DNA from: Bacteroidota bacterium
GTDB lineage: Bacteria > Bacteroidota > Bacteroidia > Bacteroidales > Paludibacteraceae
DNA: 9,391 nt
Reading direction: 5' to 3'
Assembly: GCA_021804525.1 (NCBI GenBank)
Contig: JAJZHJ010000027.1
Span: 1 to 9,391 of the forward strand
Numbering within the stretch: the stretch's first letter is position 1; each line of letters begins with the position of its first letter. Under the pieces are notes generated by a model. It made no database searches and was not told the origin of the DNA. It was given only the letters and a program-made list of their open reading frames with translations. Position numbers and translations under genes: made by a program. Shown here in pieces: positions 1-7,442 of the stretch.

Positions 1-1794
1 CGTGGTGTAGGTTCACGCATCAACGATCCTTCTGTGGGCTTGTATGTCGATAATGTGCCTTATTTTAATAAATCAACCTTTGTTTTTGATTTCAACGATG
101 TGGAACGTGTCGAAATATTGCGCGGGCCTCAAGGTACTTTGTACGGACGCAACACGATGGGCGGATTAATCAACGTCATCACACGCATGCCTTCGTTTCA
201 ACCTTCGACCGACTTTACGATCGACGCAGGAAATTATAATCTTCAACGTTACAGCCTTTCTATAGATCAGCCACTGATTGATCATAAATTGGCGATGCTG
301 GTGTCGGGAGATTACACAAATCACAACGGATATTACATCAATCATTTCAACAACTCGAAAGTGGGCAGCGACGAAACCATGAACGGGATGCTCAAATTGC
401 GTTATACACCGACGGACAATTTTTCGTTGTTGTATAAATTGAGCGGTGATAAAAGTGATGAAAATGGCTATCCCTATGGCGTGATTGATTCCACAGGCAA
501 GGCGTATGTCAACTATAATCACCCAAGTTTCTACCGCAGGAGATTTTTTGACAATAGTTTAACTGCTACATATAGTAAAAACGACGTAGTATTAACTTCT
601 GCTACCAGTTTTCAGTACATGAATGATGATCAAGATATTGACCAGGATTTTTCACCGGCTGATATTTATACGGTAACTCAATTGACCACTCAACATTCGT
701 ATTCGCAAGAATTCAGAGCAGATGTGACCAAATGGAAAAATTGGACGTTGACCGGAGGTGTTTTTGGATTCAGGCAAAGTGTCGATGGTACTATCAATTT
801 GCGAAGCGGGTTGATGCCTTCTATTAACTATGACAAAATGAGCACGCAAACCAATGAAGGTGTTGCCGGATATGGACAAGCAACGCTCAATTCGTTGCTT
901 CATTTTATTGATGTGACGTTTGGCCTTCGTTATGATTATGAACATAATGGAGTTGATTATCTCTATGTTTTGCGGGGGACATCGACGCCAGTTGTTGCAA
1001 TGGATACTTTATATAAAGGCAACTTCTCGCAATGGACTCCTAAAATTGCCTTGCGTTTTAAAACAGGACGTGAGACGTCTATTTATGCCACATGGTCGAA
1101 AGGCTATAGAGGTGGCGGATTTAACTTTGGTGCAGCGCGTCCTCAAGATCTGTATTACAAACCTGAATATTCGTACAATTACGAAGTCGGATTCAAAGGT
1201 TCGTTTTGGGATGGAAAGCTGACTACCAATGCTGACTTGTTTTATATCGACTGGCGTTCGCAACAAGTAAGCGAACGAGCTATTGTCGGCAACGGGAACA
1301 TTTATCAAAATGCCGGGAAAACTTTCTCAAAAGGTGCGGAAGCTGAAGTTGTTTATCATCCGATTGATGAAATCACGTTTGGCGGAAGTGCCGGTATAAC
1401 TCAAGCTAAATATCTGTTTTTTCAACCCAACCCTGCACAATCGCTTAATTATGGTGGTAACCACTTGCCGTTTGTACCACTTTCAACCTACAGTGTTTAT
1501 ACCCAACTTCGTTTGCCGATTCACAACTCTTTTGTGAAAGCGATCAGCTTAAATGCTTCTTACAATGGCGTTGGAAAAATTTATTGGGACGATGCCAATA
1601 CACATGCAGATCCTGCCTATCAGTTGCTCGACGGTTCCATCTCTTTTGAAGGAGTGTGGGGCGATATCTCGATTTGGAGTAAGAATCTTGCCAACACATC
1701 TTATCATGCTTATGTATTTCAGTTTGGAAGTAATTGGTATGGTCAACAAGGAACTCCAACCACGTTTGGTATTTCGTTTCATAAACGTTTCTAA
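1..1794 (+). CDS. TonB-dependent outer-membrane receptor, siderophore/porphyrin type (5' partial)
   Basis: The reading frame is open from base 1, so the signal peptide, any TonB box and the first part of the plug lie upstream; 597 residues are visible. The visible start is plug domain (RGVGSRINDPSVGLYVD), followed at about residues 40-55 by LRGPQGTLYGRNTMGG, the conserved end of TonB plugs. The rest has the aromatic-rich alternating character of a 22-strand beta barrel, with landmarks such as YATWSKGYRGGGFN and GNHLPFVPLSTYS. It ends in Phe after TTFGISFHKR, as expected for an outer-membrane insertion signal. From memory, the plug and barrel landmarks resemble the yersiniabactin/pyochelin receptor group (FyuA-like) more than SusC, which is longer. 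Such receptors import iron chelates, cobalamin or heme with energy from TonB-ExbBD. The ligand cannot be read from sequence; the permease, hemN and hemG downstream point to an iron chelate or porphyrin. A GTG at 34 is only an internal codon. Confidence 0.95.
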   Translation, partial: RGVGSRINDPSVGLYVDNVPYFNKSTFVFDFNDVERVEILRGPQGTLYGRNTMGGLINVITRMPSFQPSTDFTIDAGNYNLQRYSLSIDQPLIDHKLAMLVSGDYTNHNGYYINHFNNSKVGSDETMNGMLKLRYTPTDNFSLLYKLSGDKSDENGYPYGVIDSTGKAYVNYNHPSFYRRRFFDNSLTATYSKNDVVLTSATSFQYMNDDQDIDQDFSPADIYTVTQLTTQHSYSQEFRADVTKWKNWTLTGGVFGFRQSVDGTINLRSGLMPSINYDKMSTQTNEGVAGYGQATLNSLLHFIDVTFGLRYDYEHNGVDYLYVLRGTSTPVVAMDTLYKGNFSQWTPKIALRFKTGRETSIYATWSKGYRGGGFNFGAARPQDLYYKPEYSYNYEVGFKGSFWDGKLTTNADLFYIDWRSQQVSERAIVGNGNIYQNAGKTFSKGAEAEVVYHPIDEITFGGSAGITQAKYLFFQPNPAQSLNYGGNHLPFVPLSTYSVYTQLRLPIHNSFVKAISLNASYNGVGKIYWDDANTHADPAYQLLDGSISFEGVWGDISIWSKNLANTSYHAYVFQFGSNWYGQQGTPTTFGISFHKRF

Positions 1795-1820
1795 AGGCAT
1801 GGCATGATCGACATGCGATT

Positions 1821-1845
1821 GAAAATCGAATATTCGTTGATTTTT
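1821..1845 (+). terminator. Weak hairpin after the receptor gene, possible terminator
   Basis: AAAATCGA (1822-1829) can pair with TTGATTTT (1837-1844) using one G-U pair, around a 7-base loop. The G at 1821 can also pair with the T at 1845. The stem is AT-rich and lacks a proper T-tract, so termination would be partial at best. It lies in the 150-bp gap (1795-1944) between receptor and permease. A second small palindrome, GCATG/CATGC at 1802-1816, lies just upstream. Nothing else convincing was found in the gap, so it stays open whether the receptor is co-transcribed with the permease. Confidence 0.22.
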
Positions 1846-1944
1846 CATACCTTTATATCCCTTTTCAAACGAAGAGAATATTCTATCAACTGGTTGATGA
1901 ACATTCATTAAGCTCAATTTTATTTCCTTATTTTTGTTGCATAC

Positions 1945-3171
1945 ATGACACCGATCAAAAAATATTCAACGCTATTCTCGCTTTATATTGCGCAATCGGT
2001 GCCGATGAGTTTTTTTTCAACGGTCTTGCCCATCATTATGCGGATGGAGCATTTTTCGCTGACCAATATTGCTTTACTGCAACTGATGAAACTTCCTTGG
2101 ATACTGAAATTCTTCTGGGCGCCTTTTGTTGACAAACATAGTTCGTCGCATTTGCACTACAAGAAATGGATCATCGGCTCGGAACTGATGTATGCAGTGA
2201 CGATTTTTGTCCTTGCTTTTTTCAACCTTCATTTCAACTTTCACCTCATGGTCATCCTCATGGTTTTGGCAATTGCCTTTTCGGCGACACAAGACATTGC
2301 TTCGGATGCGTTGGCCATTCGGATGTTGAAAAAAGAAGAACGCGCTTATGGCAACAGCATGCAATCGTTTGGTAATTTTGGTGGTACTTTATTGGGTAGT
2401 GGGGTGTTGTTGTTGCTCTATGCTGTAACAGGATGGTCGTGGGTAATGATTGCACTGGGTGGCTTTGTGTTGATTGCGCTCATTCCGCTATCACTTTTTG
2501 TCAATAAAAGAAACGCCGCTGAAATTGCTCCCGTGCAGGCCGGCATTAAGTATAGCGATTTGTTTCGTTTCTTCAAACTGCCAGGTATTGGCAAACAAAC
2601 CCTTTTACTTGTAGTTTATTATGGTGGGATTCTCGGAATTCTTTCTTTGTTAAAACCATATTTGGTTGATTTGGGATATGGCTTAAAAGAAATCGCATTC
2701 ATGGTTGGTGTTTTTGGCACTGCTTGTGGTGCTGCAGGGGCTTTACTGGGTGGCTTTATCTTAAAAAGAATTGGAAACAGGCGGGGTCTACGTCTCTTTG
2801 CAATGTTCAACGTCGTAGCTGCTGCATTTTTTATTTTGATTGGGCATAATGCTTCCATATATTTGCTTTATGTCGGCATTGCGCTTTTATGGATTGCATA
2901 CGCGCTGTCATCCGTTGTCATTTATACCATTTCTATGGAGAAAGTACGATCAGGAAAAGAAGGCACGGACTATACTCTTCAGATTGTTATCACACATCTA
3001 ATGGGAATTGTTTTTGCAATTGTTTTTGGCAAAGTAACCGATCTGTTAGGCTTTTCTTCTCTTTTCTATGTTGAAACTGCAATCGGACTTGTTGTTTTTG
3101 GAGCCGTCTTCTTTTTGTATAATGGCACACAGAAACAATTGGAACCTTTTCATTTAAAGAAAGAAATATGA
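1945..3171 (+). CDS. MFS permease, RhtX/FptX-AmpG-like, putative siderophore or porphyrin importer
   Basis: This 408-residue protein has about 12 hydrophobic segments (near residues 9-30, 41-62, 76-94, 98-116, 138-160, 164-186, 219-236, 251-274, 283-300, 303-325, 345-363 and 371-392), the standard major-facilitator layout. SATQDIASDALAIRML (113-128) matches the conserved segment shared by AmpG muropeptide permeases and the RhtX/FptX siderophore permeases. Known RhtX and FptX proteins move ferric siderophores across the inner membrane as single subunits, paired with a TonB receptor. Here the upstream neighbour is such a receptor, while the stop codon overlaps the start of hemN, so its cargo is probably linked to heme synthesis or iron. 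Import of a porphyrin precursor is an inference; muropeptide import or porphyrin export are alternatives. ATG 1945 is chosen because the first membrane helix begins at residue 9; there is no clear Shine-Dalgarno. Fold is certain, cargo is not. Confidence 0.85.
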   Translation: MTPIKKYSTLFSLYIAQSVPMSFFSTVLPIIMRMEHFSLTNIALLQLMKLPWILKFFWAPFVDKHSSSHLHYKKWIIGSELMYAVTIFVLAFFNLHFNFHLMVILMVLAIAFSATQDIASDALAIRMLKKEERAYGNSMQSFGNFGGTLLGSGVLLLLYAVTGWSWVMIALGGFVLIALIPLSLFVNKRNAAEIAPVQAGIKYSDLFRFFKLPGIGKQTLLLVVYYGGILGILSLLKPYLVDLGYGLKEIAFMVGVFGTACGAAGALLGGFILKRIGNRRGLRLFAMFNVVAAAFFILIGHNASIYLLYVGIALLWIAYALSSVVIYTISMEKVRSGKEGTDYTLQIVITHLMGIVFAIVFGKVTDLLGFSSLFYVETAIGLVVFGAVFFLYNGTQKQLEPFHLKKEI

Positions 3172-4553
3172 GCAAACTCCTTTTAGATCGTGATTTGATA
3201 AAAAAATATGATCAACCCGGACCTCGTTACACGAGTTATCCTCCTGCTAATTTCTTTCAGTCAGGGTTTAAGGTAGATTCATTCATTGATTTGCTGCAAC
3301 AATCCAATCAACAGCAGCCGCGCAATCTATCGTTCTATTTTCATGTTCCTTTTTGTCCTCAGTTGTGTAACTTTTGCGGTTGCAACAGCGAATTAATGCG
3401 TGACAAAGCGACCACAGAACGTTATTTTGAGATATTAAAAAAAGAGTTCGTGACCGTAGCTTCGCATCTCGATGCTACGCGTCCTGTTTCGCAGGTGCAT
3501 TGGGGTGGAGGAACACCAAACGCTGTTCCAATGCATTATATTGCCGACGTGATGGAGTTGATTCGTACTCATTTTGCGTTTACACCTGATGCTGAGGTTG
3601 CGATGGAATGCAATCCGGCTTATATGACGCTGGAACAAATAGATCAATTGGCTATGATGGGATTTAATCGTATTAGTCTTGGAATACAAGATTTTGATCT
3701 GAAAGTGCTTTCCATCATTCATCGAAAACCATCGAAATTGGCTATTGAAACTGTGGTGGAAGCGTTGCATAAAAATAAGATGGAGGTAAATCTTGATTTC
3801 GTGTATGGGTTACCTACTCAAACTGTCGAAAAGTTTCAGAGCACCATCGATCGTGCCATTTCGCTGAATCCTGAACGCATCGTCACTTTTTCCTATGCGC
3901 ATGTGCCATGGATTAAATCGGCACAAAAGGTGCTCGAACAACATGTGTTGCCTTCAGCTGAAGAGAAATTGTCCCTTTTTCATGTTGCCTATGAACGCTT
4001 GACGAACGCTGGTTACGATGCTATCGGTCTTGATCATTTTGCACGGCCACACGATGAAATGGCACAAGCACTTCATACGCGTACCTTGCATCGTAACTTC
4101 ATGGGATATTGCACCCGAAGCCATTCTGGGCAAGTTTATGCGTTTGGTGCTTCGTCGATCACCCAATTAGAAAACGCGTATATTCAGAACAATAAAAACA
4201 CGGATGCTTACATGGAAATTATTTCTCAACATGGTGTTGCGCCTGAGAAAGGATATCTGCTGACAGAAAACGATAAAGTGTGTCGCCTTGTCATCGAAGA
4301 GCTGATGTGCAATCAATACGTTGATTTGGATCAAATCGCGGTACAATGTGGCTTGACGTACGAGCAATTGCTTGCGATCACCACATTTTCACCTGACAGC
4401 TTGCACCAGATAGTCCATGATCATTTGGTGACCTGGTCAAATCATCAACTTACGGTTTTGCCGGCTGGCAGAATGATTTTACGTAATGTAGCCATGTTGT
4501 TCGATCCGTTATTGGATAACAATTCCACGATGCGCTATTCACGCACCGTCTAA
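3168..4553 (+). CDS. hemN: Oxygen-independent coproporphyrinogen III oxidase (radical SAM)
   Basis: HemN oxidatively decarboxylates two propionates of coproporphyrinogen III to give protoporphyrinogen IX, using S-adenosylmethionine and a 4Fe-4S cluster without oxygen, in the cytoplasm. The 461-residue length matches E. coli HemN (about 457). GPRYTSYPPA (18-27) is the HemN N-terminal signature. The cluster cysteines are C63, C67 and C70 (CPQLCNFC), followed by C72. This CxxxCxxCxC form marks true HemN; the related heme chaperone HemW has CxF instead. GGGTP (113-117) is the SAM-contact motif, SLGIQDFD lies near 170-177 and RNFMGY near 309-314. The ATG overlaps the TGA of the permease gene (ATGA at 3168-3171), a classic translational-coupling arrangement, and hemG follows after 28 bp. 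A purine-rich AAAGAAAG just upstream may help initiation. Confidence 0.96.
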   Translation: MSKLLLDRDLIKKYDQPGPRYTSYPPANFFQSGFKVDSFIDLLQQSNQQQPRNLSFYFHVPFCPQLCNFCGCNSELMRDKATTERYFEILKKEFVTVASHLDATRPVSQVHWGGGTPNAVPMHYIADVMELIRTHFAFTPDAEVAMECNPAYMTLEQIDQLAMMGFNRISLGIQDFDLKVLSIIHRKPSKLAIETVVEALHKNKMEVNLDFVYGLPTQTVEKFQSTIDRAISLNPERIVTFSYAHVPWIKSAQKVLEQHVLPSAEEKLSLFHVAYERLTNAGYDAIGLDHFARPHDEMAQALHTRTLHRNFMGYCTRSHSGQVYAFGASSITQLENAYIQNNKNTDAYMEIISQHGVAPEKGYLLTENDKVCRLVIEELMCNQYVDLDQIAVQCGLTYEQLLAITTFSPDSLHQIVHDHLVTWSNHQLTVLPAGRMILRNVAMLFDPLLDNNSTMRYSRTV

Positions 4554-4581
4554 TCAAATGTCCCATTAAAATACAGATGCT

Positions 4582-5958
4582 ATGGAACTTCAAACTGACA
4601 TTTTAATAGTTGGAGCCGGACTTACCGGACTTACCACAGCCCATTATTTACAAAAAAACAGCCGTTCCTTTTTGGTTGTTGAACAAGCAACACATGTTGG
4701 CGGCGCCATCCAAACCGGCGAAGAGAATGGATTCATCTTTGAACAAGGCCCCAGCACCGGCGTGATGAATAATGAAATCGTACGAGAGGTTTTCGACGAC
4801 ATATCTTCTTTATGTACGTTGGAATGGGCAGCAAATAACGTCAATAAACGTTTTATTCTTAAAAATAACCGTTGGCAACCGCTGCCAAGTGGAGTATTAG
4901 GTGGCATAACGACGCCATTATTCAAGTTTTCGGACAAGCTTCGTCTTTTGACAGAACCTTTTCGTAAACCGGGCACAAATCCCAACGAAACACTCGACCA
5001 ATTGGTAAAGCGACGCATGGGTAAAAGTTTTTTAGATTATGCCGTCGATCCGTTTATTCTCGGTGTTTATGCCGGCGATCCTTCTTATTTAGTGCCACGC
5101 TTTGCTTTGCCTAAATTGTATCAGTTGGAACAAAACTACGGCAGTTTTATTGGAGGTTCGGTCAAGATGCAATTAGAAAAACGAAAACTGAAAGAGAAAA
5201 AGCCACCTAAACAACCCCATCGCATCTTTTCAGCGAAAGGAGGCCTTCATAATTTGACGCACGCATTGATGCAATCGGCTGGAAAAGAGAAGTTTTTGTT
5301 AGGTATTCAGCAATTATCCCTATTACCAACCGATAATAACCATTTCAAAGCAGAAGGTATATTGCCAAATGGCGAAAAAATCCTCATTCAGGCAAATCAA
5401 ATCATTACTACCACTGGTGCATCATCGTTGCATTCATTGCTTCCTTTTGTAGAAAATCATTTATTGAACAATATCACGAATCTACATTATGCAAAAGTGG
5501 TGCAAGTCGCTGTTGGCTTTAATCATTGGCTGGGAACTCCGATTGATGGTTTCGGCGGATTAATTCCCTCAAAAGAAAACAAGCAACTTCTTGGTGTCTT
5601 GTATCCTTCGGCATTTCTTTCACATCGTGCGCCTGAAGGAGGAGCGTTGTTGTCAATCTTTCTGGGCGGTGTACGTCATCCCGAAGTATTTGATATGCCC
5701 GATAATGCCATTCGTCAACTGATCGGGATATCTCTACAGGAATGGATGGGGCTAAAATCGTTCAATCCAGACTTATTTCAAGTGTTTCGATATCAGGAAG
5801 CGATTCCGCAATATGGCGCTGACTGTGAAGCACGGTTTATCACACTCGATCGCTTGCAACAACAATTTCCATCGCTGCATATAGGAGGTAATTTGCGTGG
5901 AGGAATCGGTATGGCTGACCGAATAAAACAAGGAAAACAATTAGCCAATGAAATATAG
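4582..5958 (+). CDS. hemG: Protoporphyrinogen oxidase, FAD-dependent HemY type
   Basis: It catalyses the six-electron oxidation of protoporphyrinogen IX to protoporphyrin IX, the step after HemN. The 458-residue protein begins with a Rossmann dinucleotide motif, VGAGLTGL (10-17), followed by VVEQ with E34 expected to bind the FAD ribose, then GGAIQT (40-45) and FEQGPSTG (53-60), all typical of the HemY/PPOX amine-oxidase-like family. The C-terminal GGNLRGGIGMADRIKQG (about 438-454) is the family's second FAD-contact block. In Bacteroidota this FAD enzyme is usually labelled hemG although it is homologous to HemY, not to the flavodoxin-like HemG of E. coli. The preceding HemN argues for the protoporphyrin route; coproporphyrinogen oxidase activity (CgoX) is the alternative. 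It is the last gene of the + strand operon, ending 45 bp before a strong hairpin. No Shine-Dalgarno is evident. Confidence 0.94.
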   Translation: MELQTDILIVGAGLTGLTTAHYLQKNSRSFLVVEQATHVGGAIQTGEENGFIFEQGPSTGVMNNEIVREVFDDISSLCTLEWAANNVNKRFILKNNRWQPLPSGVLGGITTPLFKFSDKLRLLTEPFRKPGTNPNETLDQLVKRRMGKSFLDYAVDPFILGVYAGDPSYLVPRFALPKLYQLEQNYGSFIGGSVKMQLEKRKLKEKKPPKQPHRIFSAKGGLHNLTHALMQSAGKEKFLLGIQQLSLLPTDNNHFKAEGILPNGEKILIQANQIITTTGASSLHSLLPFVENHLLNNITNLHYAKVVQVAVGFNHWLGTPIDGFGGLIPSKENKQLLGVLYPSAFLSHRAPEGGALLSIFLGGVRHPEVFDMPDNAIRQLIGISLQEWMGLKSFNPDLFQVFRYQEAIPQYGADCEARFITLDRLQQQFPSLHIGGNLRGGIGMADRIKQGKQLANEI

Positions 5959-6003
5959 GGTTGAATTCCAATGGCGGAACTCTTTAAGCAGTATTATTTT
6001 TTT

Positions 6004-6049
6004 AAATTACAAAACCCTTTCGATGAATATTGAAAGGGTTTTGTAATTT
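6004..6049. terminator. Bidirectional intrinsic terminator between convergent hemG and tviB
   Basis: AAATTACAAAACCCTTTC (6004-6021) is the exact reverse complement of GAAAGGGTTTTGTAATTT (6032-6049). With G-U, A-U and U-A pairs inside the 10-base spacer, the hairpin extends to 21 pairs closed by a GAAU loop. The CCCTTTC/GAAAGGG core is followed by TTTT on either strand, the usual form of a two-way terminator. It sits 45 bp past the hemG stop and 23 bp past the tviB stop on the opposite strand. Confidence 0.9.
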
Positions 6050-6072
6050 GTGAGGAGTTGATATATTCAGTA

Positions 6073-7359
6073 TTAAAGCCTTCCATCTACGAGTTTAGAA
6101 TCCAATACGCTTTTTACATCGTAAAGTACTCCGGTTTCCTTTAGATAGGCTGTTAGATTTAGAGTAGAAAACGATTGATGGGCTACAGCTAAAATAATAG
6201 CGTCGTATTGAGCTTTAGGGAACTCCGTAACAACATCTACCTGATAAGCATGTTGCACATCGTCGGGATTCACCCAAGGATCAAAGATCGTGACATGCAC
6301 GTTGTAGTCGTTCAATGTATGCACAATGTCGATAACCTTTGTGTTTCGCACATCAGGGCAATTTTCTTTGAATGTAAATCCCAATAGTAAAATGTTCGAA
6401 CCAACCACTTGGACACCTTTTTTCAGCATTAAACGAACAACTTGATTGGCAACATACTCTCCCATGCCATCGTTCATGCGGCGCCCTGCTAAAATAATTT
6501 CAGGATGATAGCCATACTCTTGTGCCTTTTGTGCTAAATAGTACGGATCTACTCCGATACAGTGCCCACCTACTAAACCCGGTTTGAAAGGTAAAAAATT
6601 CCATTTTGTTGCAGCGGCTTCGAGTACTGCTTGTGTGTCGATATCCATGCGGTTGAATATTTTAGCCAGTTCATTCACAAACGCAATGTTAATGTCACGT
6701 TGTGAATTTTCAATCACTTTAGCTGCTTCCGCTACACGAATGGTAGGTGCAAGATGTGTCCCTGCAATGATAACAGACCGATAGAGTGCATCGACTTTTT
6801 GTCCTGTTTCAGGCGTTGACCCCGAAGTCACTTTCTTTATTTTTTCTACTGTATGTTCTTTATCTCCCGGATTGATGCGTTCGGGGGAATACCCTGCAAA
6901 AAAGTCCTTGTTAAAAGTAAGGCCGGAGACTTTCTCAACCACAGGAACGCACTTTTCTTCAGTGACTCCGGGATAAACCGTCGATTCGTAAATCACAATT
7001 GCACCAGGTCGGATTACTTTTCCAACTGTTTCGCTTGCTTTAATTAATGGAGTCAAGTCAGGATTGTTGTGGGCATCGACAGGCGTAGGAACGGTAACAA
7101 TAAAATAATTACACCCACGAATATCTTCCAGGGAAGCTGTACAAAAAAGCCCTTTCGATCCGAAAACAGGTACTTGTGATGTCAATGCAGATTGAAGCAC
7201 TTCGCTGTCCACTTCCAACGTGGCATCTACTCCTTTCATCAGTGCCTGTACGCGTACTTGATTGACGTCGAATCCAACTACAGGGTATTTTGTTGAAAAG
7301 AGACGTGCCAGCGGAAGTCCAACATATCCTAAGCCAATGATTGCTATTTTTATTTCCAT
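6073..7359 (-). CDS. tviB: UDP-N-acetyl-D-hexosamine 6-dehydrogenase, TviB/VipA/WbpO type
   Basis: The 428-residue protein belongs to the UDP-glucose/GDP-mannose dehydrogenase family. These enzymes oxidise C6 of a nucleotide sugar to a carboxylate with two NAD+. GLGYVG (10-15 region) after IAII is the NAD-binding glycine loop. TVPTPVD (89-95), YESTVYPG (124-131) and [11 protein letters not shown] (156-166) follow. [14 protein letters not shown] (261-274) carries the catalytic cysteine C267. [14 protein letters not shown] (327-340) is the C-terminal nucleotide-sugar block. From memory, long stretches match Salmonella TviB (UDP-GlcNAc 6-dehydrogenase of Vi antigen) and Pseudomonas WbpO, which favours UDP-GlcNAc or UDP-GalNAc over UDP-glucose as substrate. 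It is the last gene of the - strand polysaccharide operon, 83 bp after the epimerase; that gap holds nothing I can identify. With the epimerase it should supply UDP-GalNAcA. The ATG at 7359 gives the expected short N-terminus before the Rossmann fold. Confidence 0.93.
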   Translation of the reverse strand: MEIKIAIIGLGYVGLPLARLFSTKYPVVGFDVNQVRVQALMKGVDATLEVDSEVLQSALTSQVPVFGSKGLFCTASLEDIRGCNYFIVTVPTPVDAHNNPDLTPLIKASETVGKVIRPGAIVIYESTVYPGVTEEKCVPVVEKVSGLTFNKDFFAGYSPERINPGDKEHTVEKIKKVTSGSTPETGQKVDALYRSVIIAGTHLAPTIRVAEAAKVIENSQRDINIAFVNELAKIFNRMDIDTQAVLEAAATKWNFLPFKPGLVGGHCIGVDPYYLAQKAQEYGYHPEIILAGRRMNDGMGEYVANQVVRLMLKKGVQVVGSNILLLGFTFKENCPDVRNTKVIDIVHTLNDYNVHVTIFDPWVNPDDVQHAYQVDVVTEFPKAQYDAIILAVAHQSFSTLNLTAYLKETGVLYDVKSVLDSKLVDGRL

Positions 7360-7442
7360 AATGTCAAACGATAGAATGGGTTTTAGATTTCAACATTTGT
7401 TTATTTGTTCTTCTTCAAAGAAAACAGTGTGTTGCAGATTTT

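Noticed and set aside
166..522. Open frames antisense to or overlapping the receptor, and similar ones across the other genes (for example 1549-1917 -, 2619-2858 -, 4644-5018 -, 8206-8418 +).
   Set aside because: They lie inside well-supported genes in other frames, show no recognisable domain and have compositions expected of shadow translations.
1929..1944. TATTTTTG at 1929-1936, an exact match to the Bacteroides -7 box before the permease gene.
   Set aside because: No TTTG lies at the right distance upstream, and the transcript would begin only a few bases before ATG 1945. T-rich DNA makes the match likely by chance.
3168..4553. HemW (heme chaperone) as an alternative identity for the radical SAM protein.
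   Set aside because: The fourth cysteine (C72, CxxxCxxCxC), the GPRYTSYPPA signature and the full length fit HemN, not HemW.
7360..7442. The 83-bp gap between wbpP and tviB as a promoter or small-RNA site.
   Set aside because: No hairpin, no convincing promoter boxes with correct spacing and no small gene could be seen.
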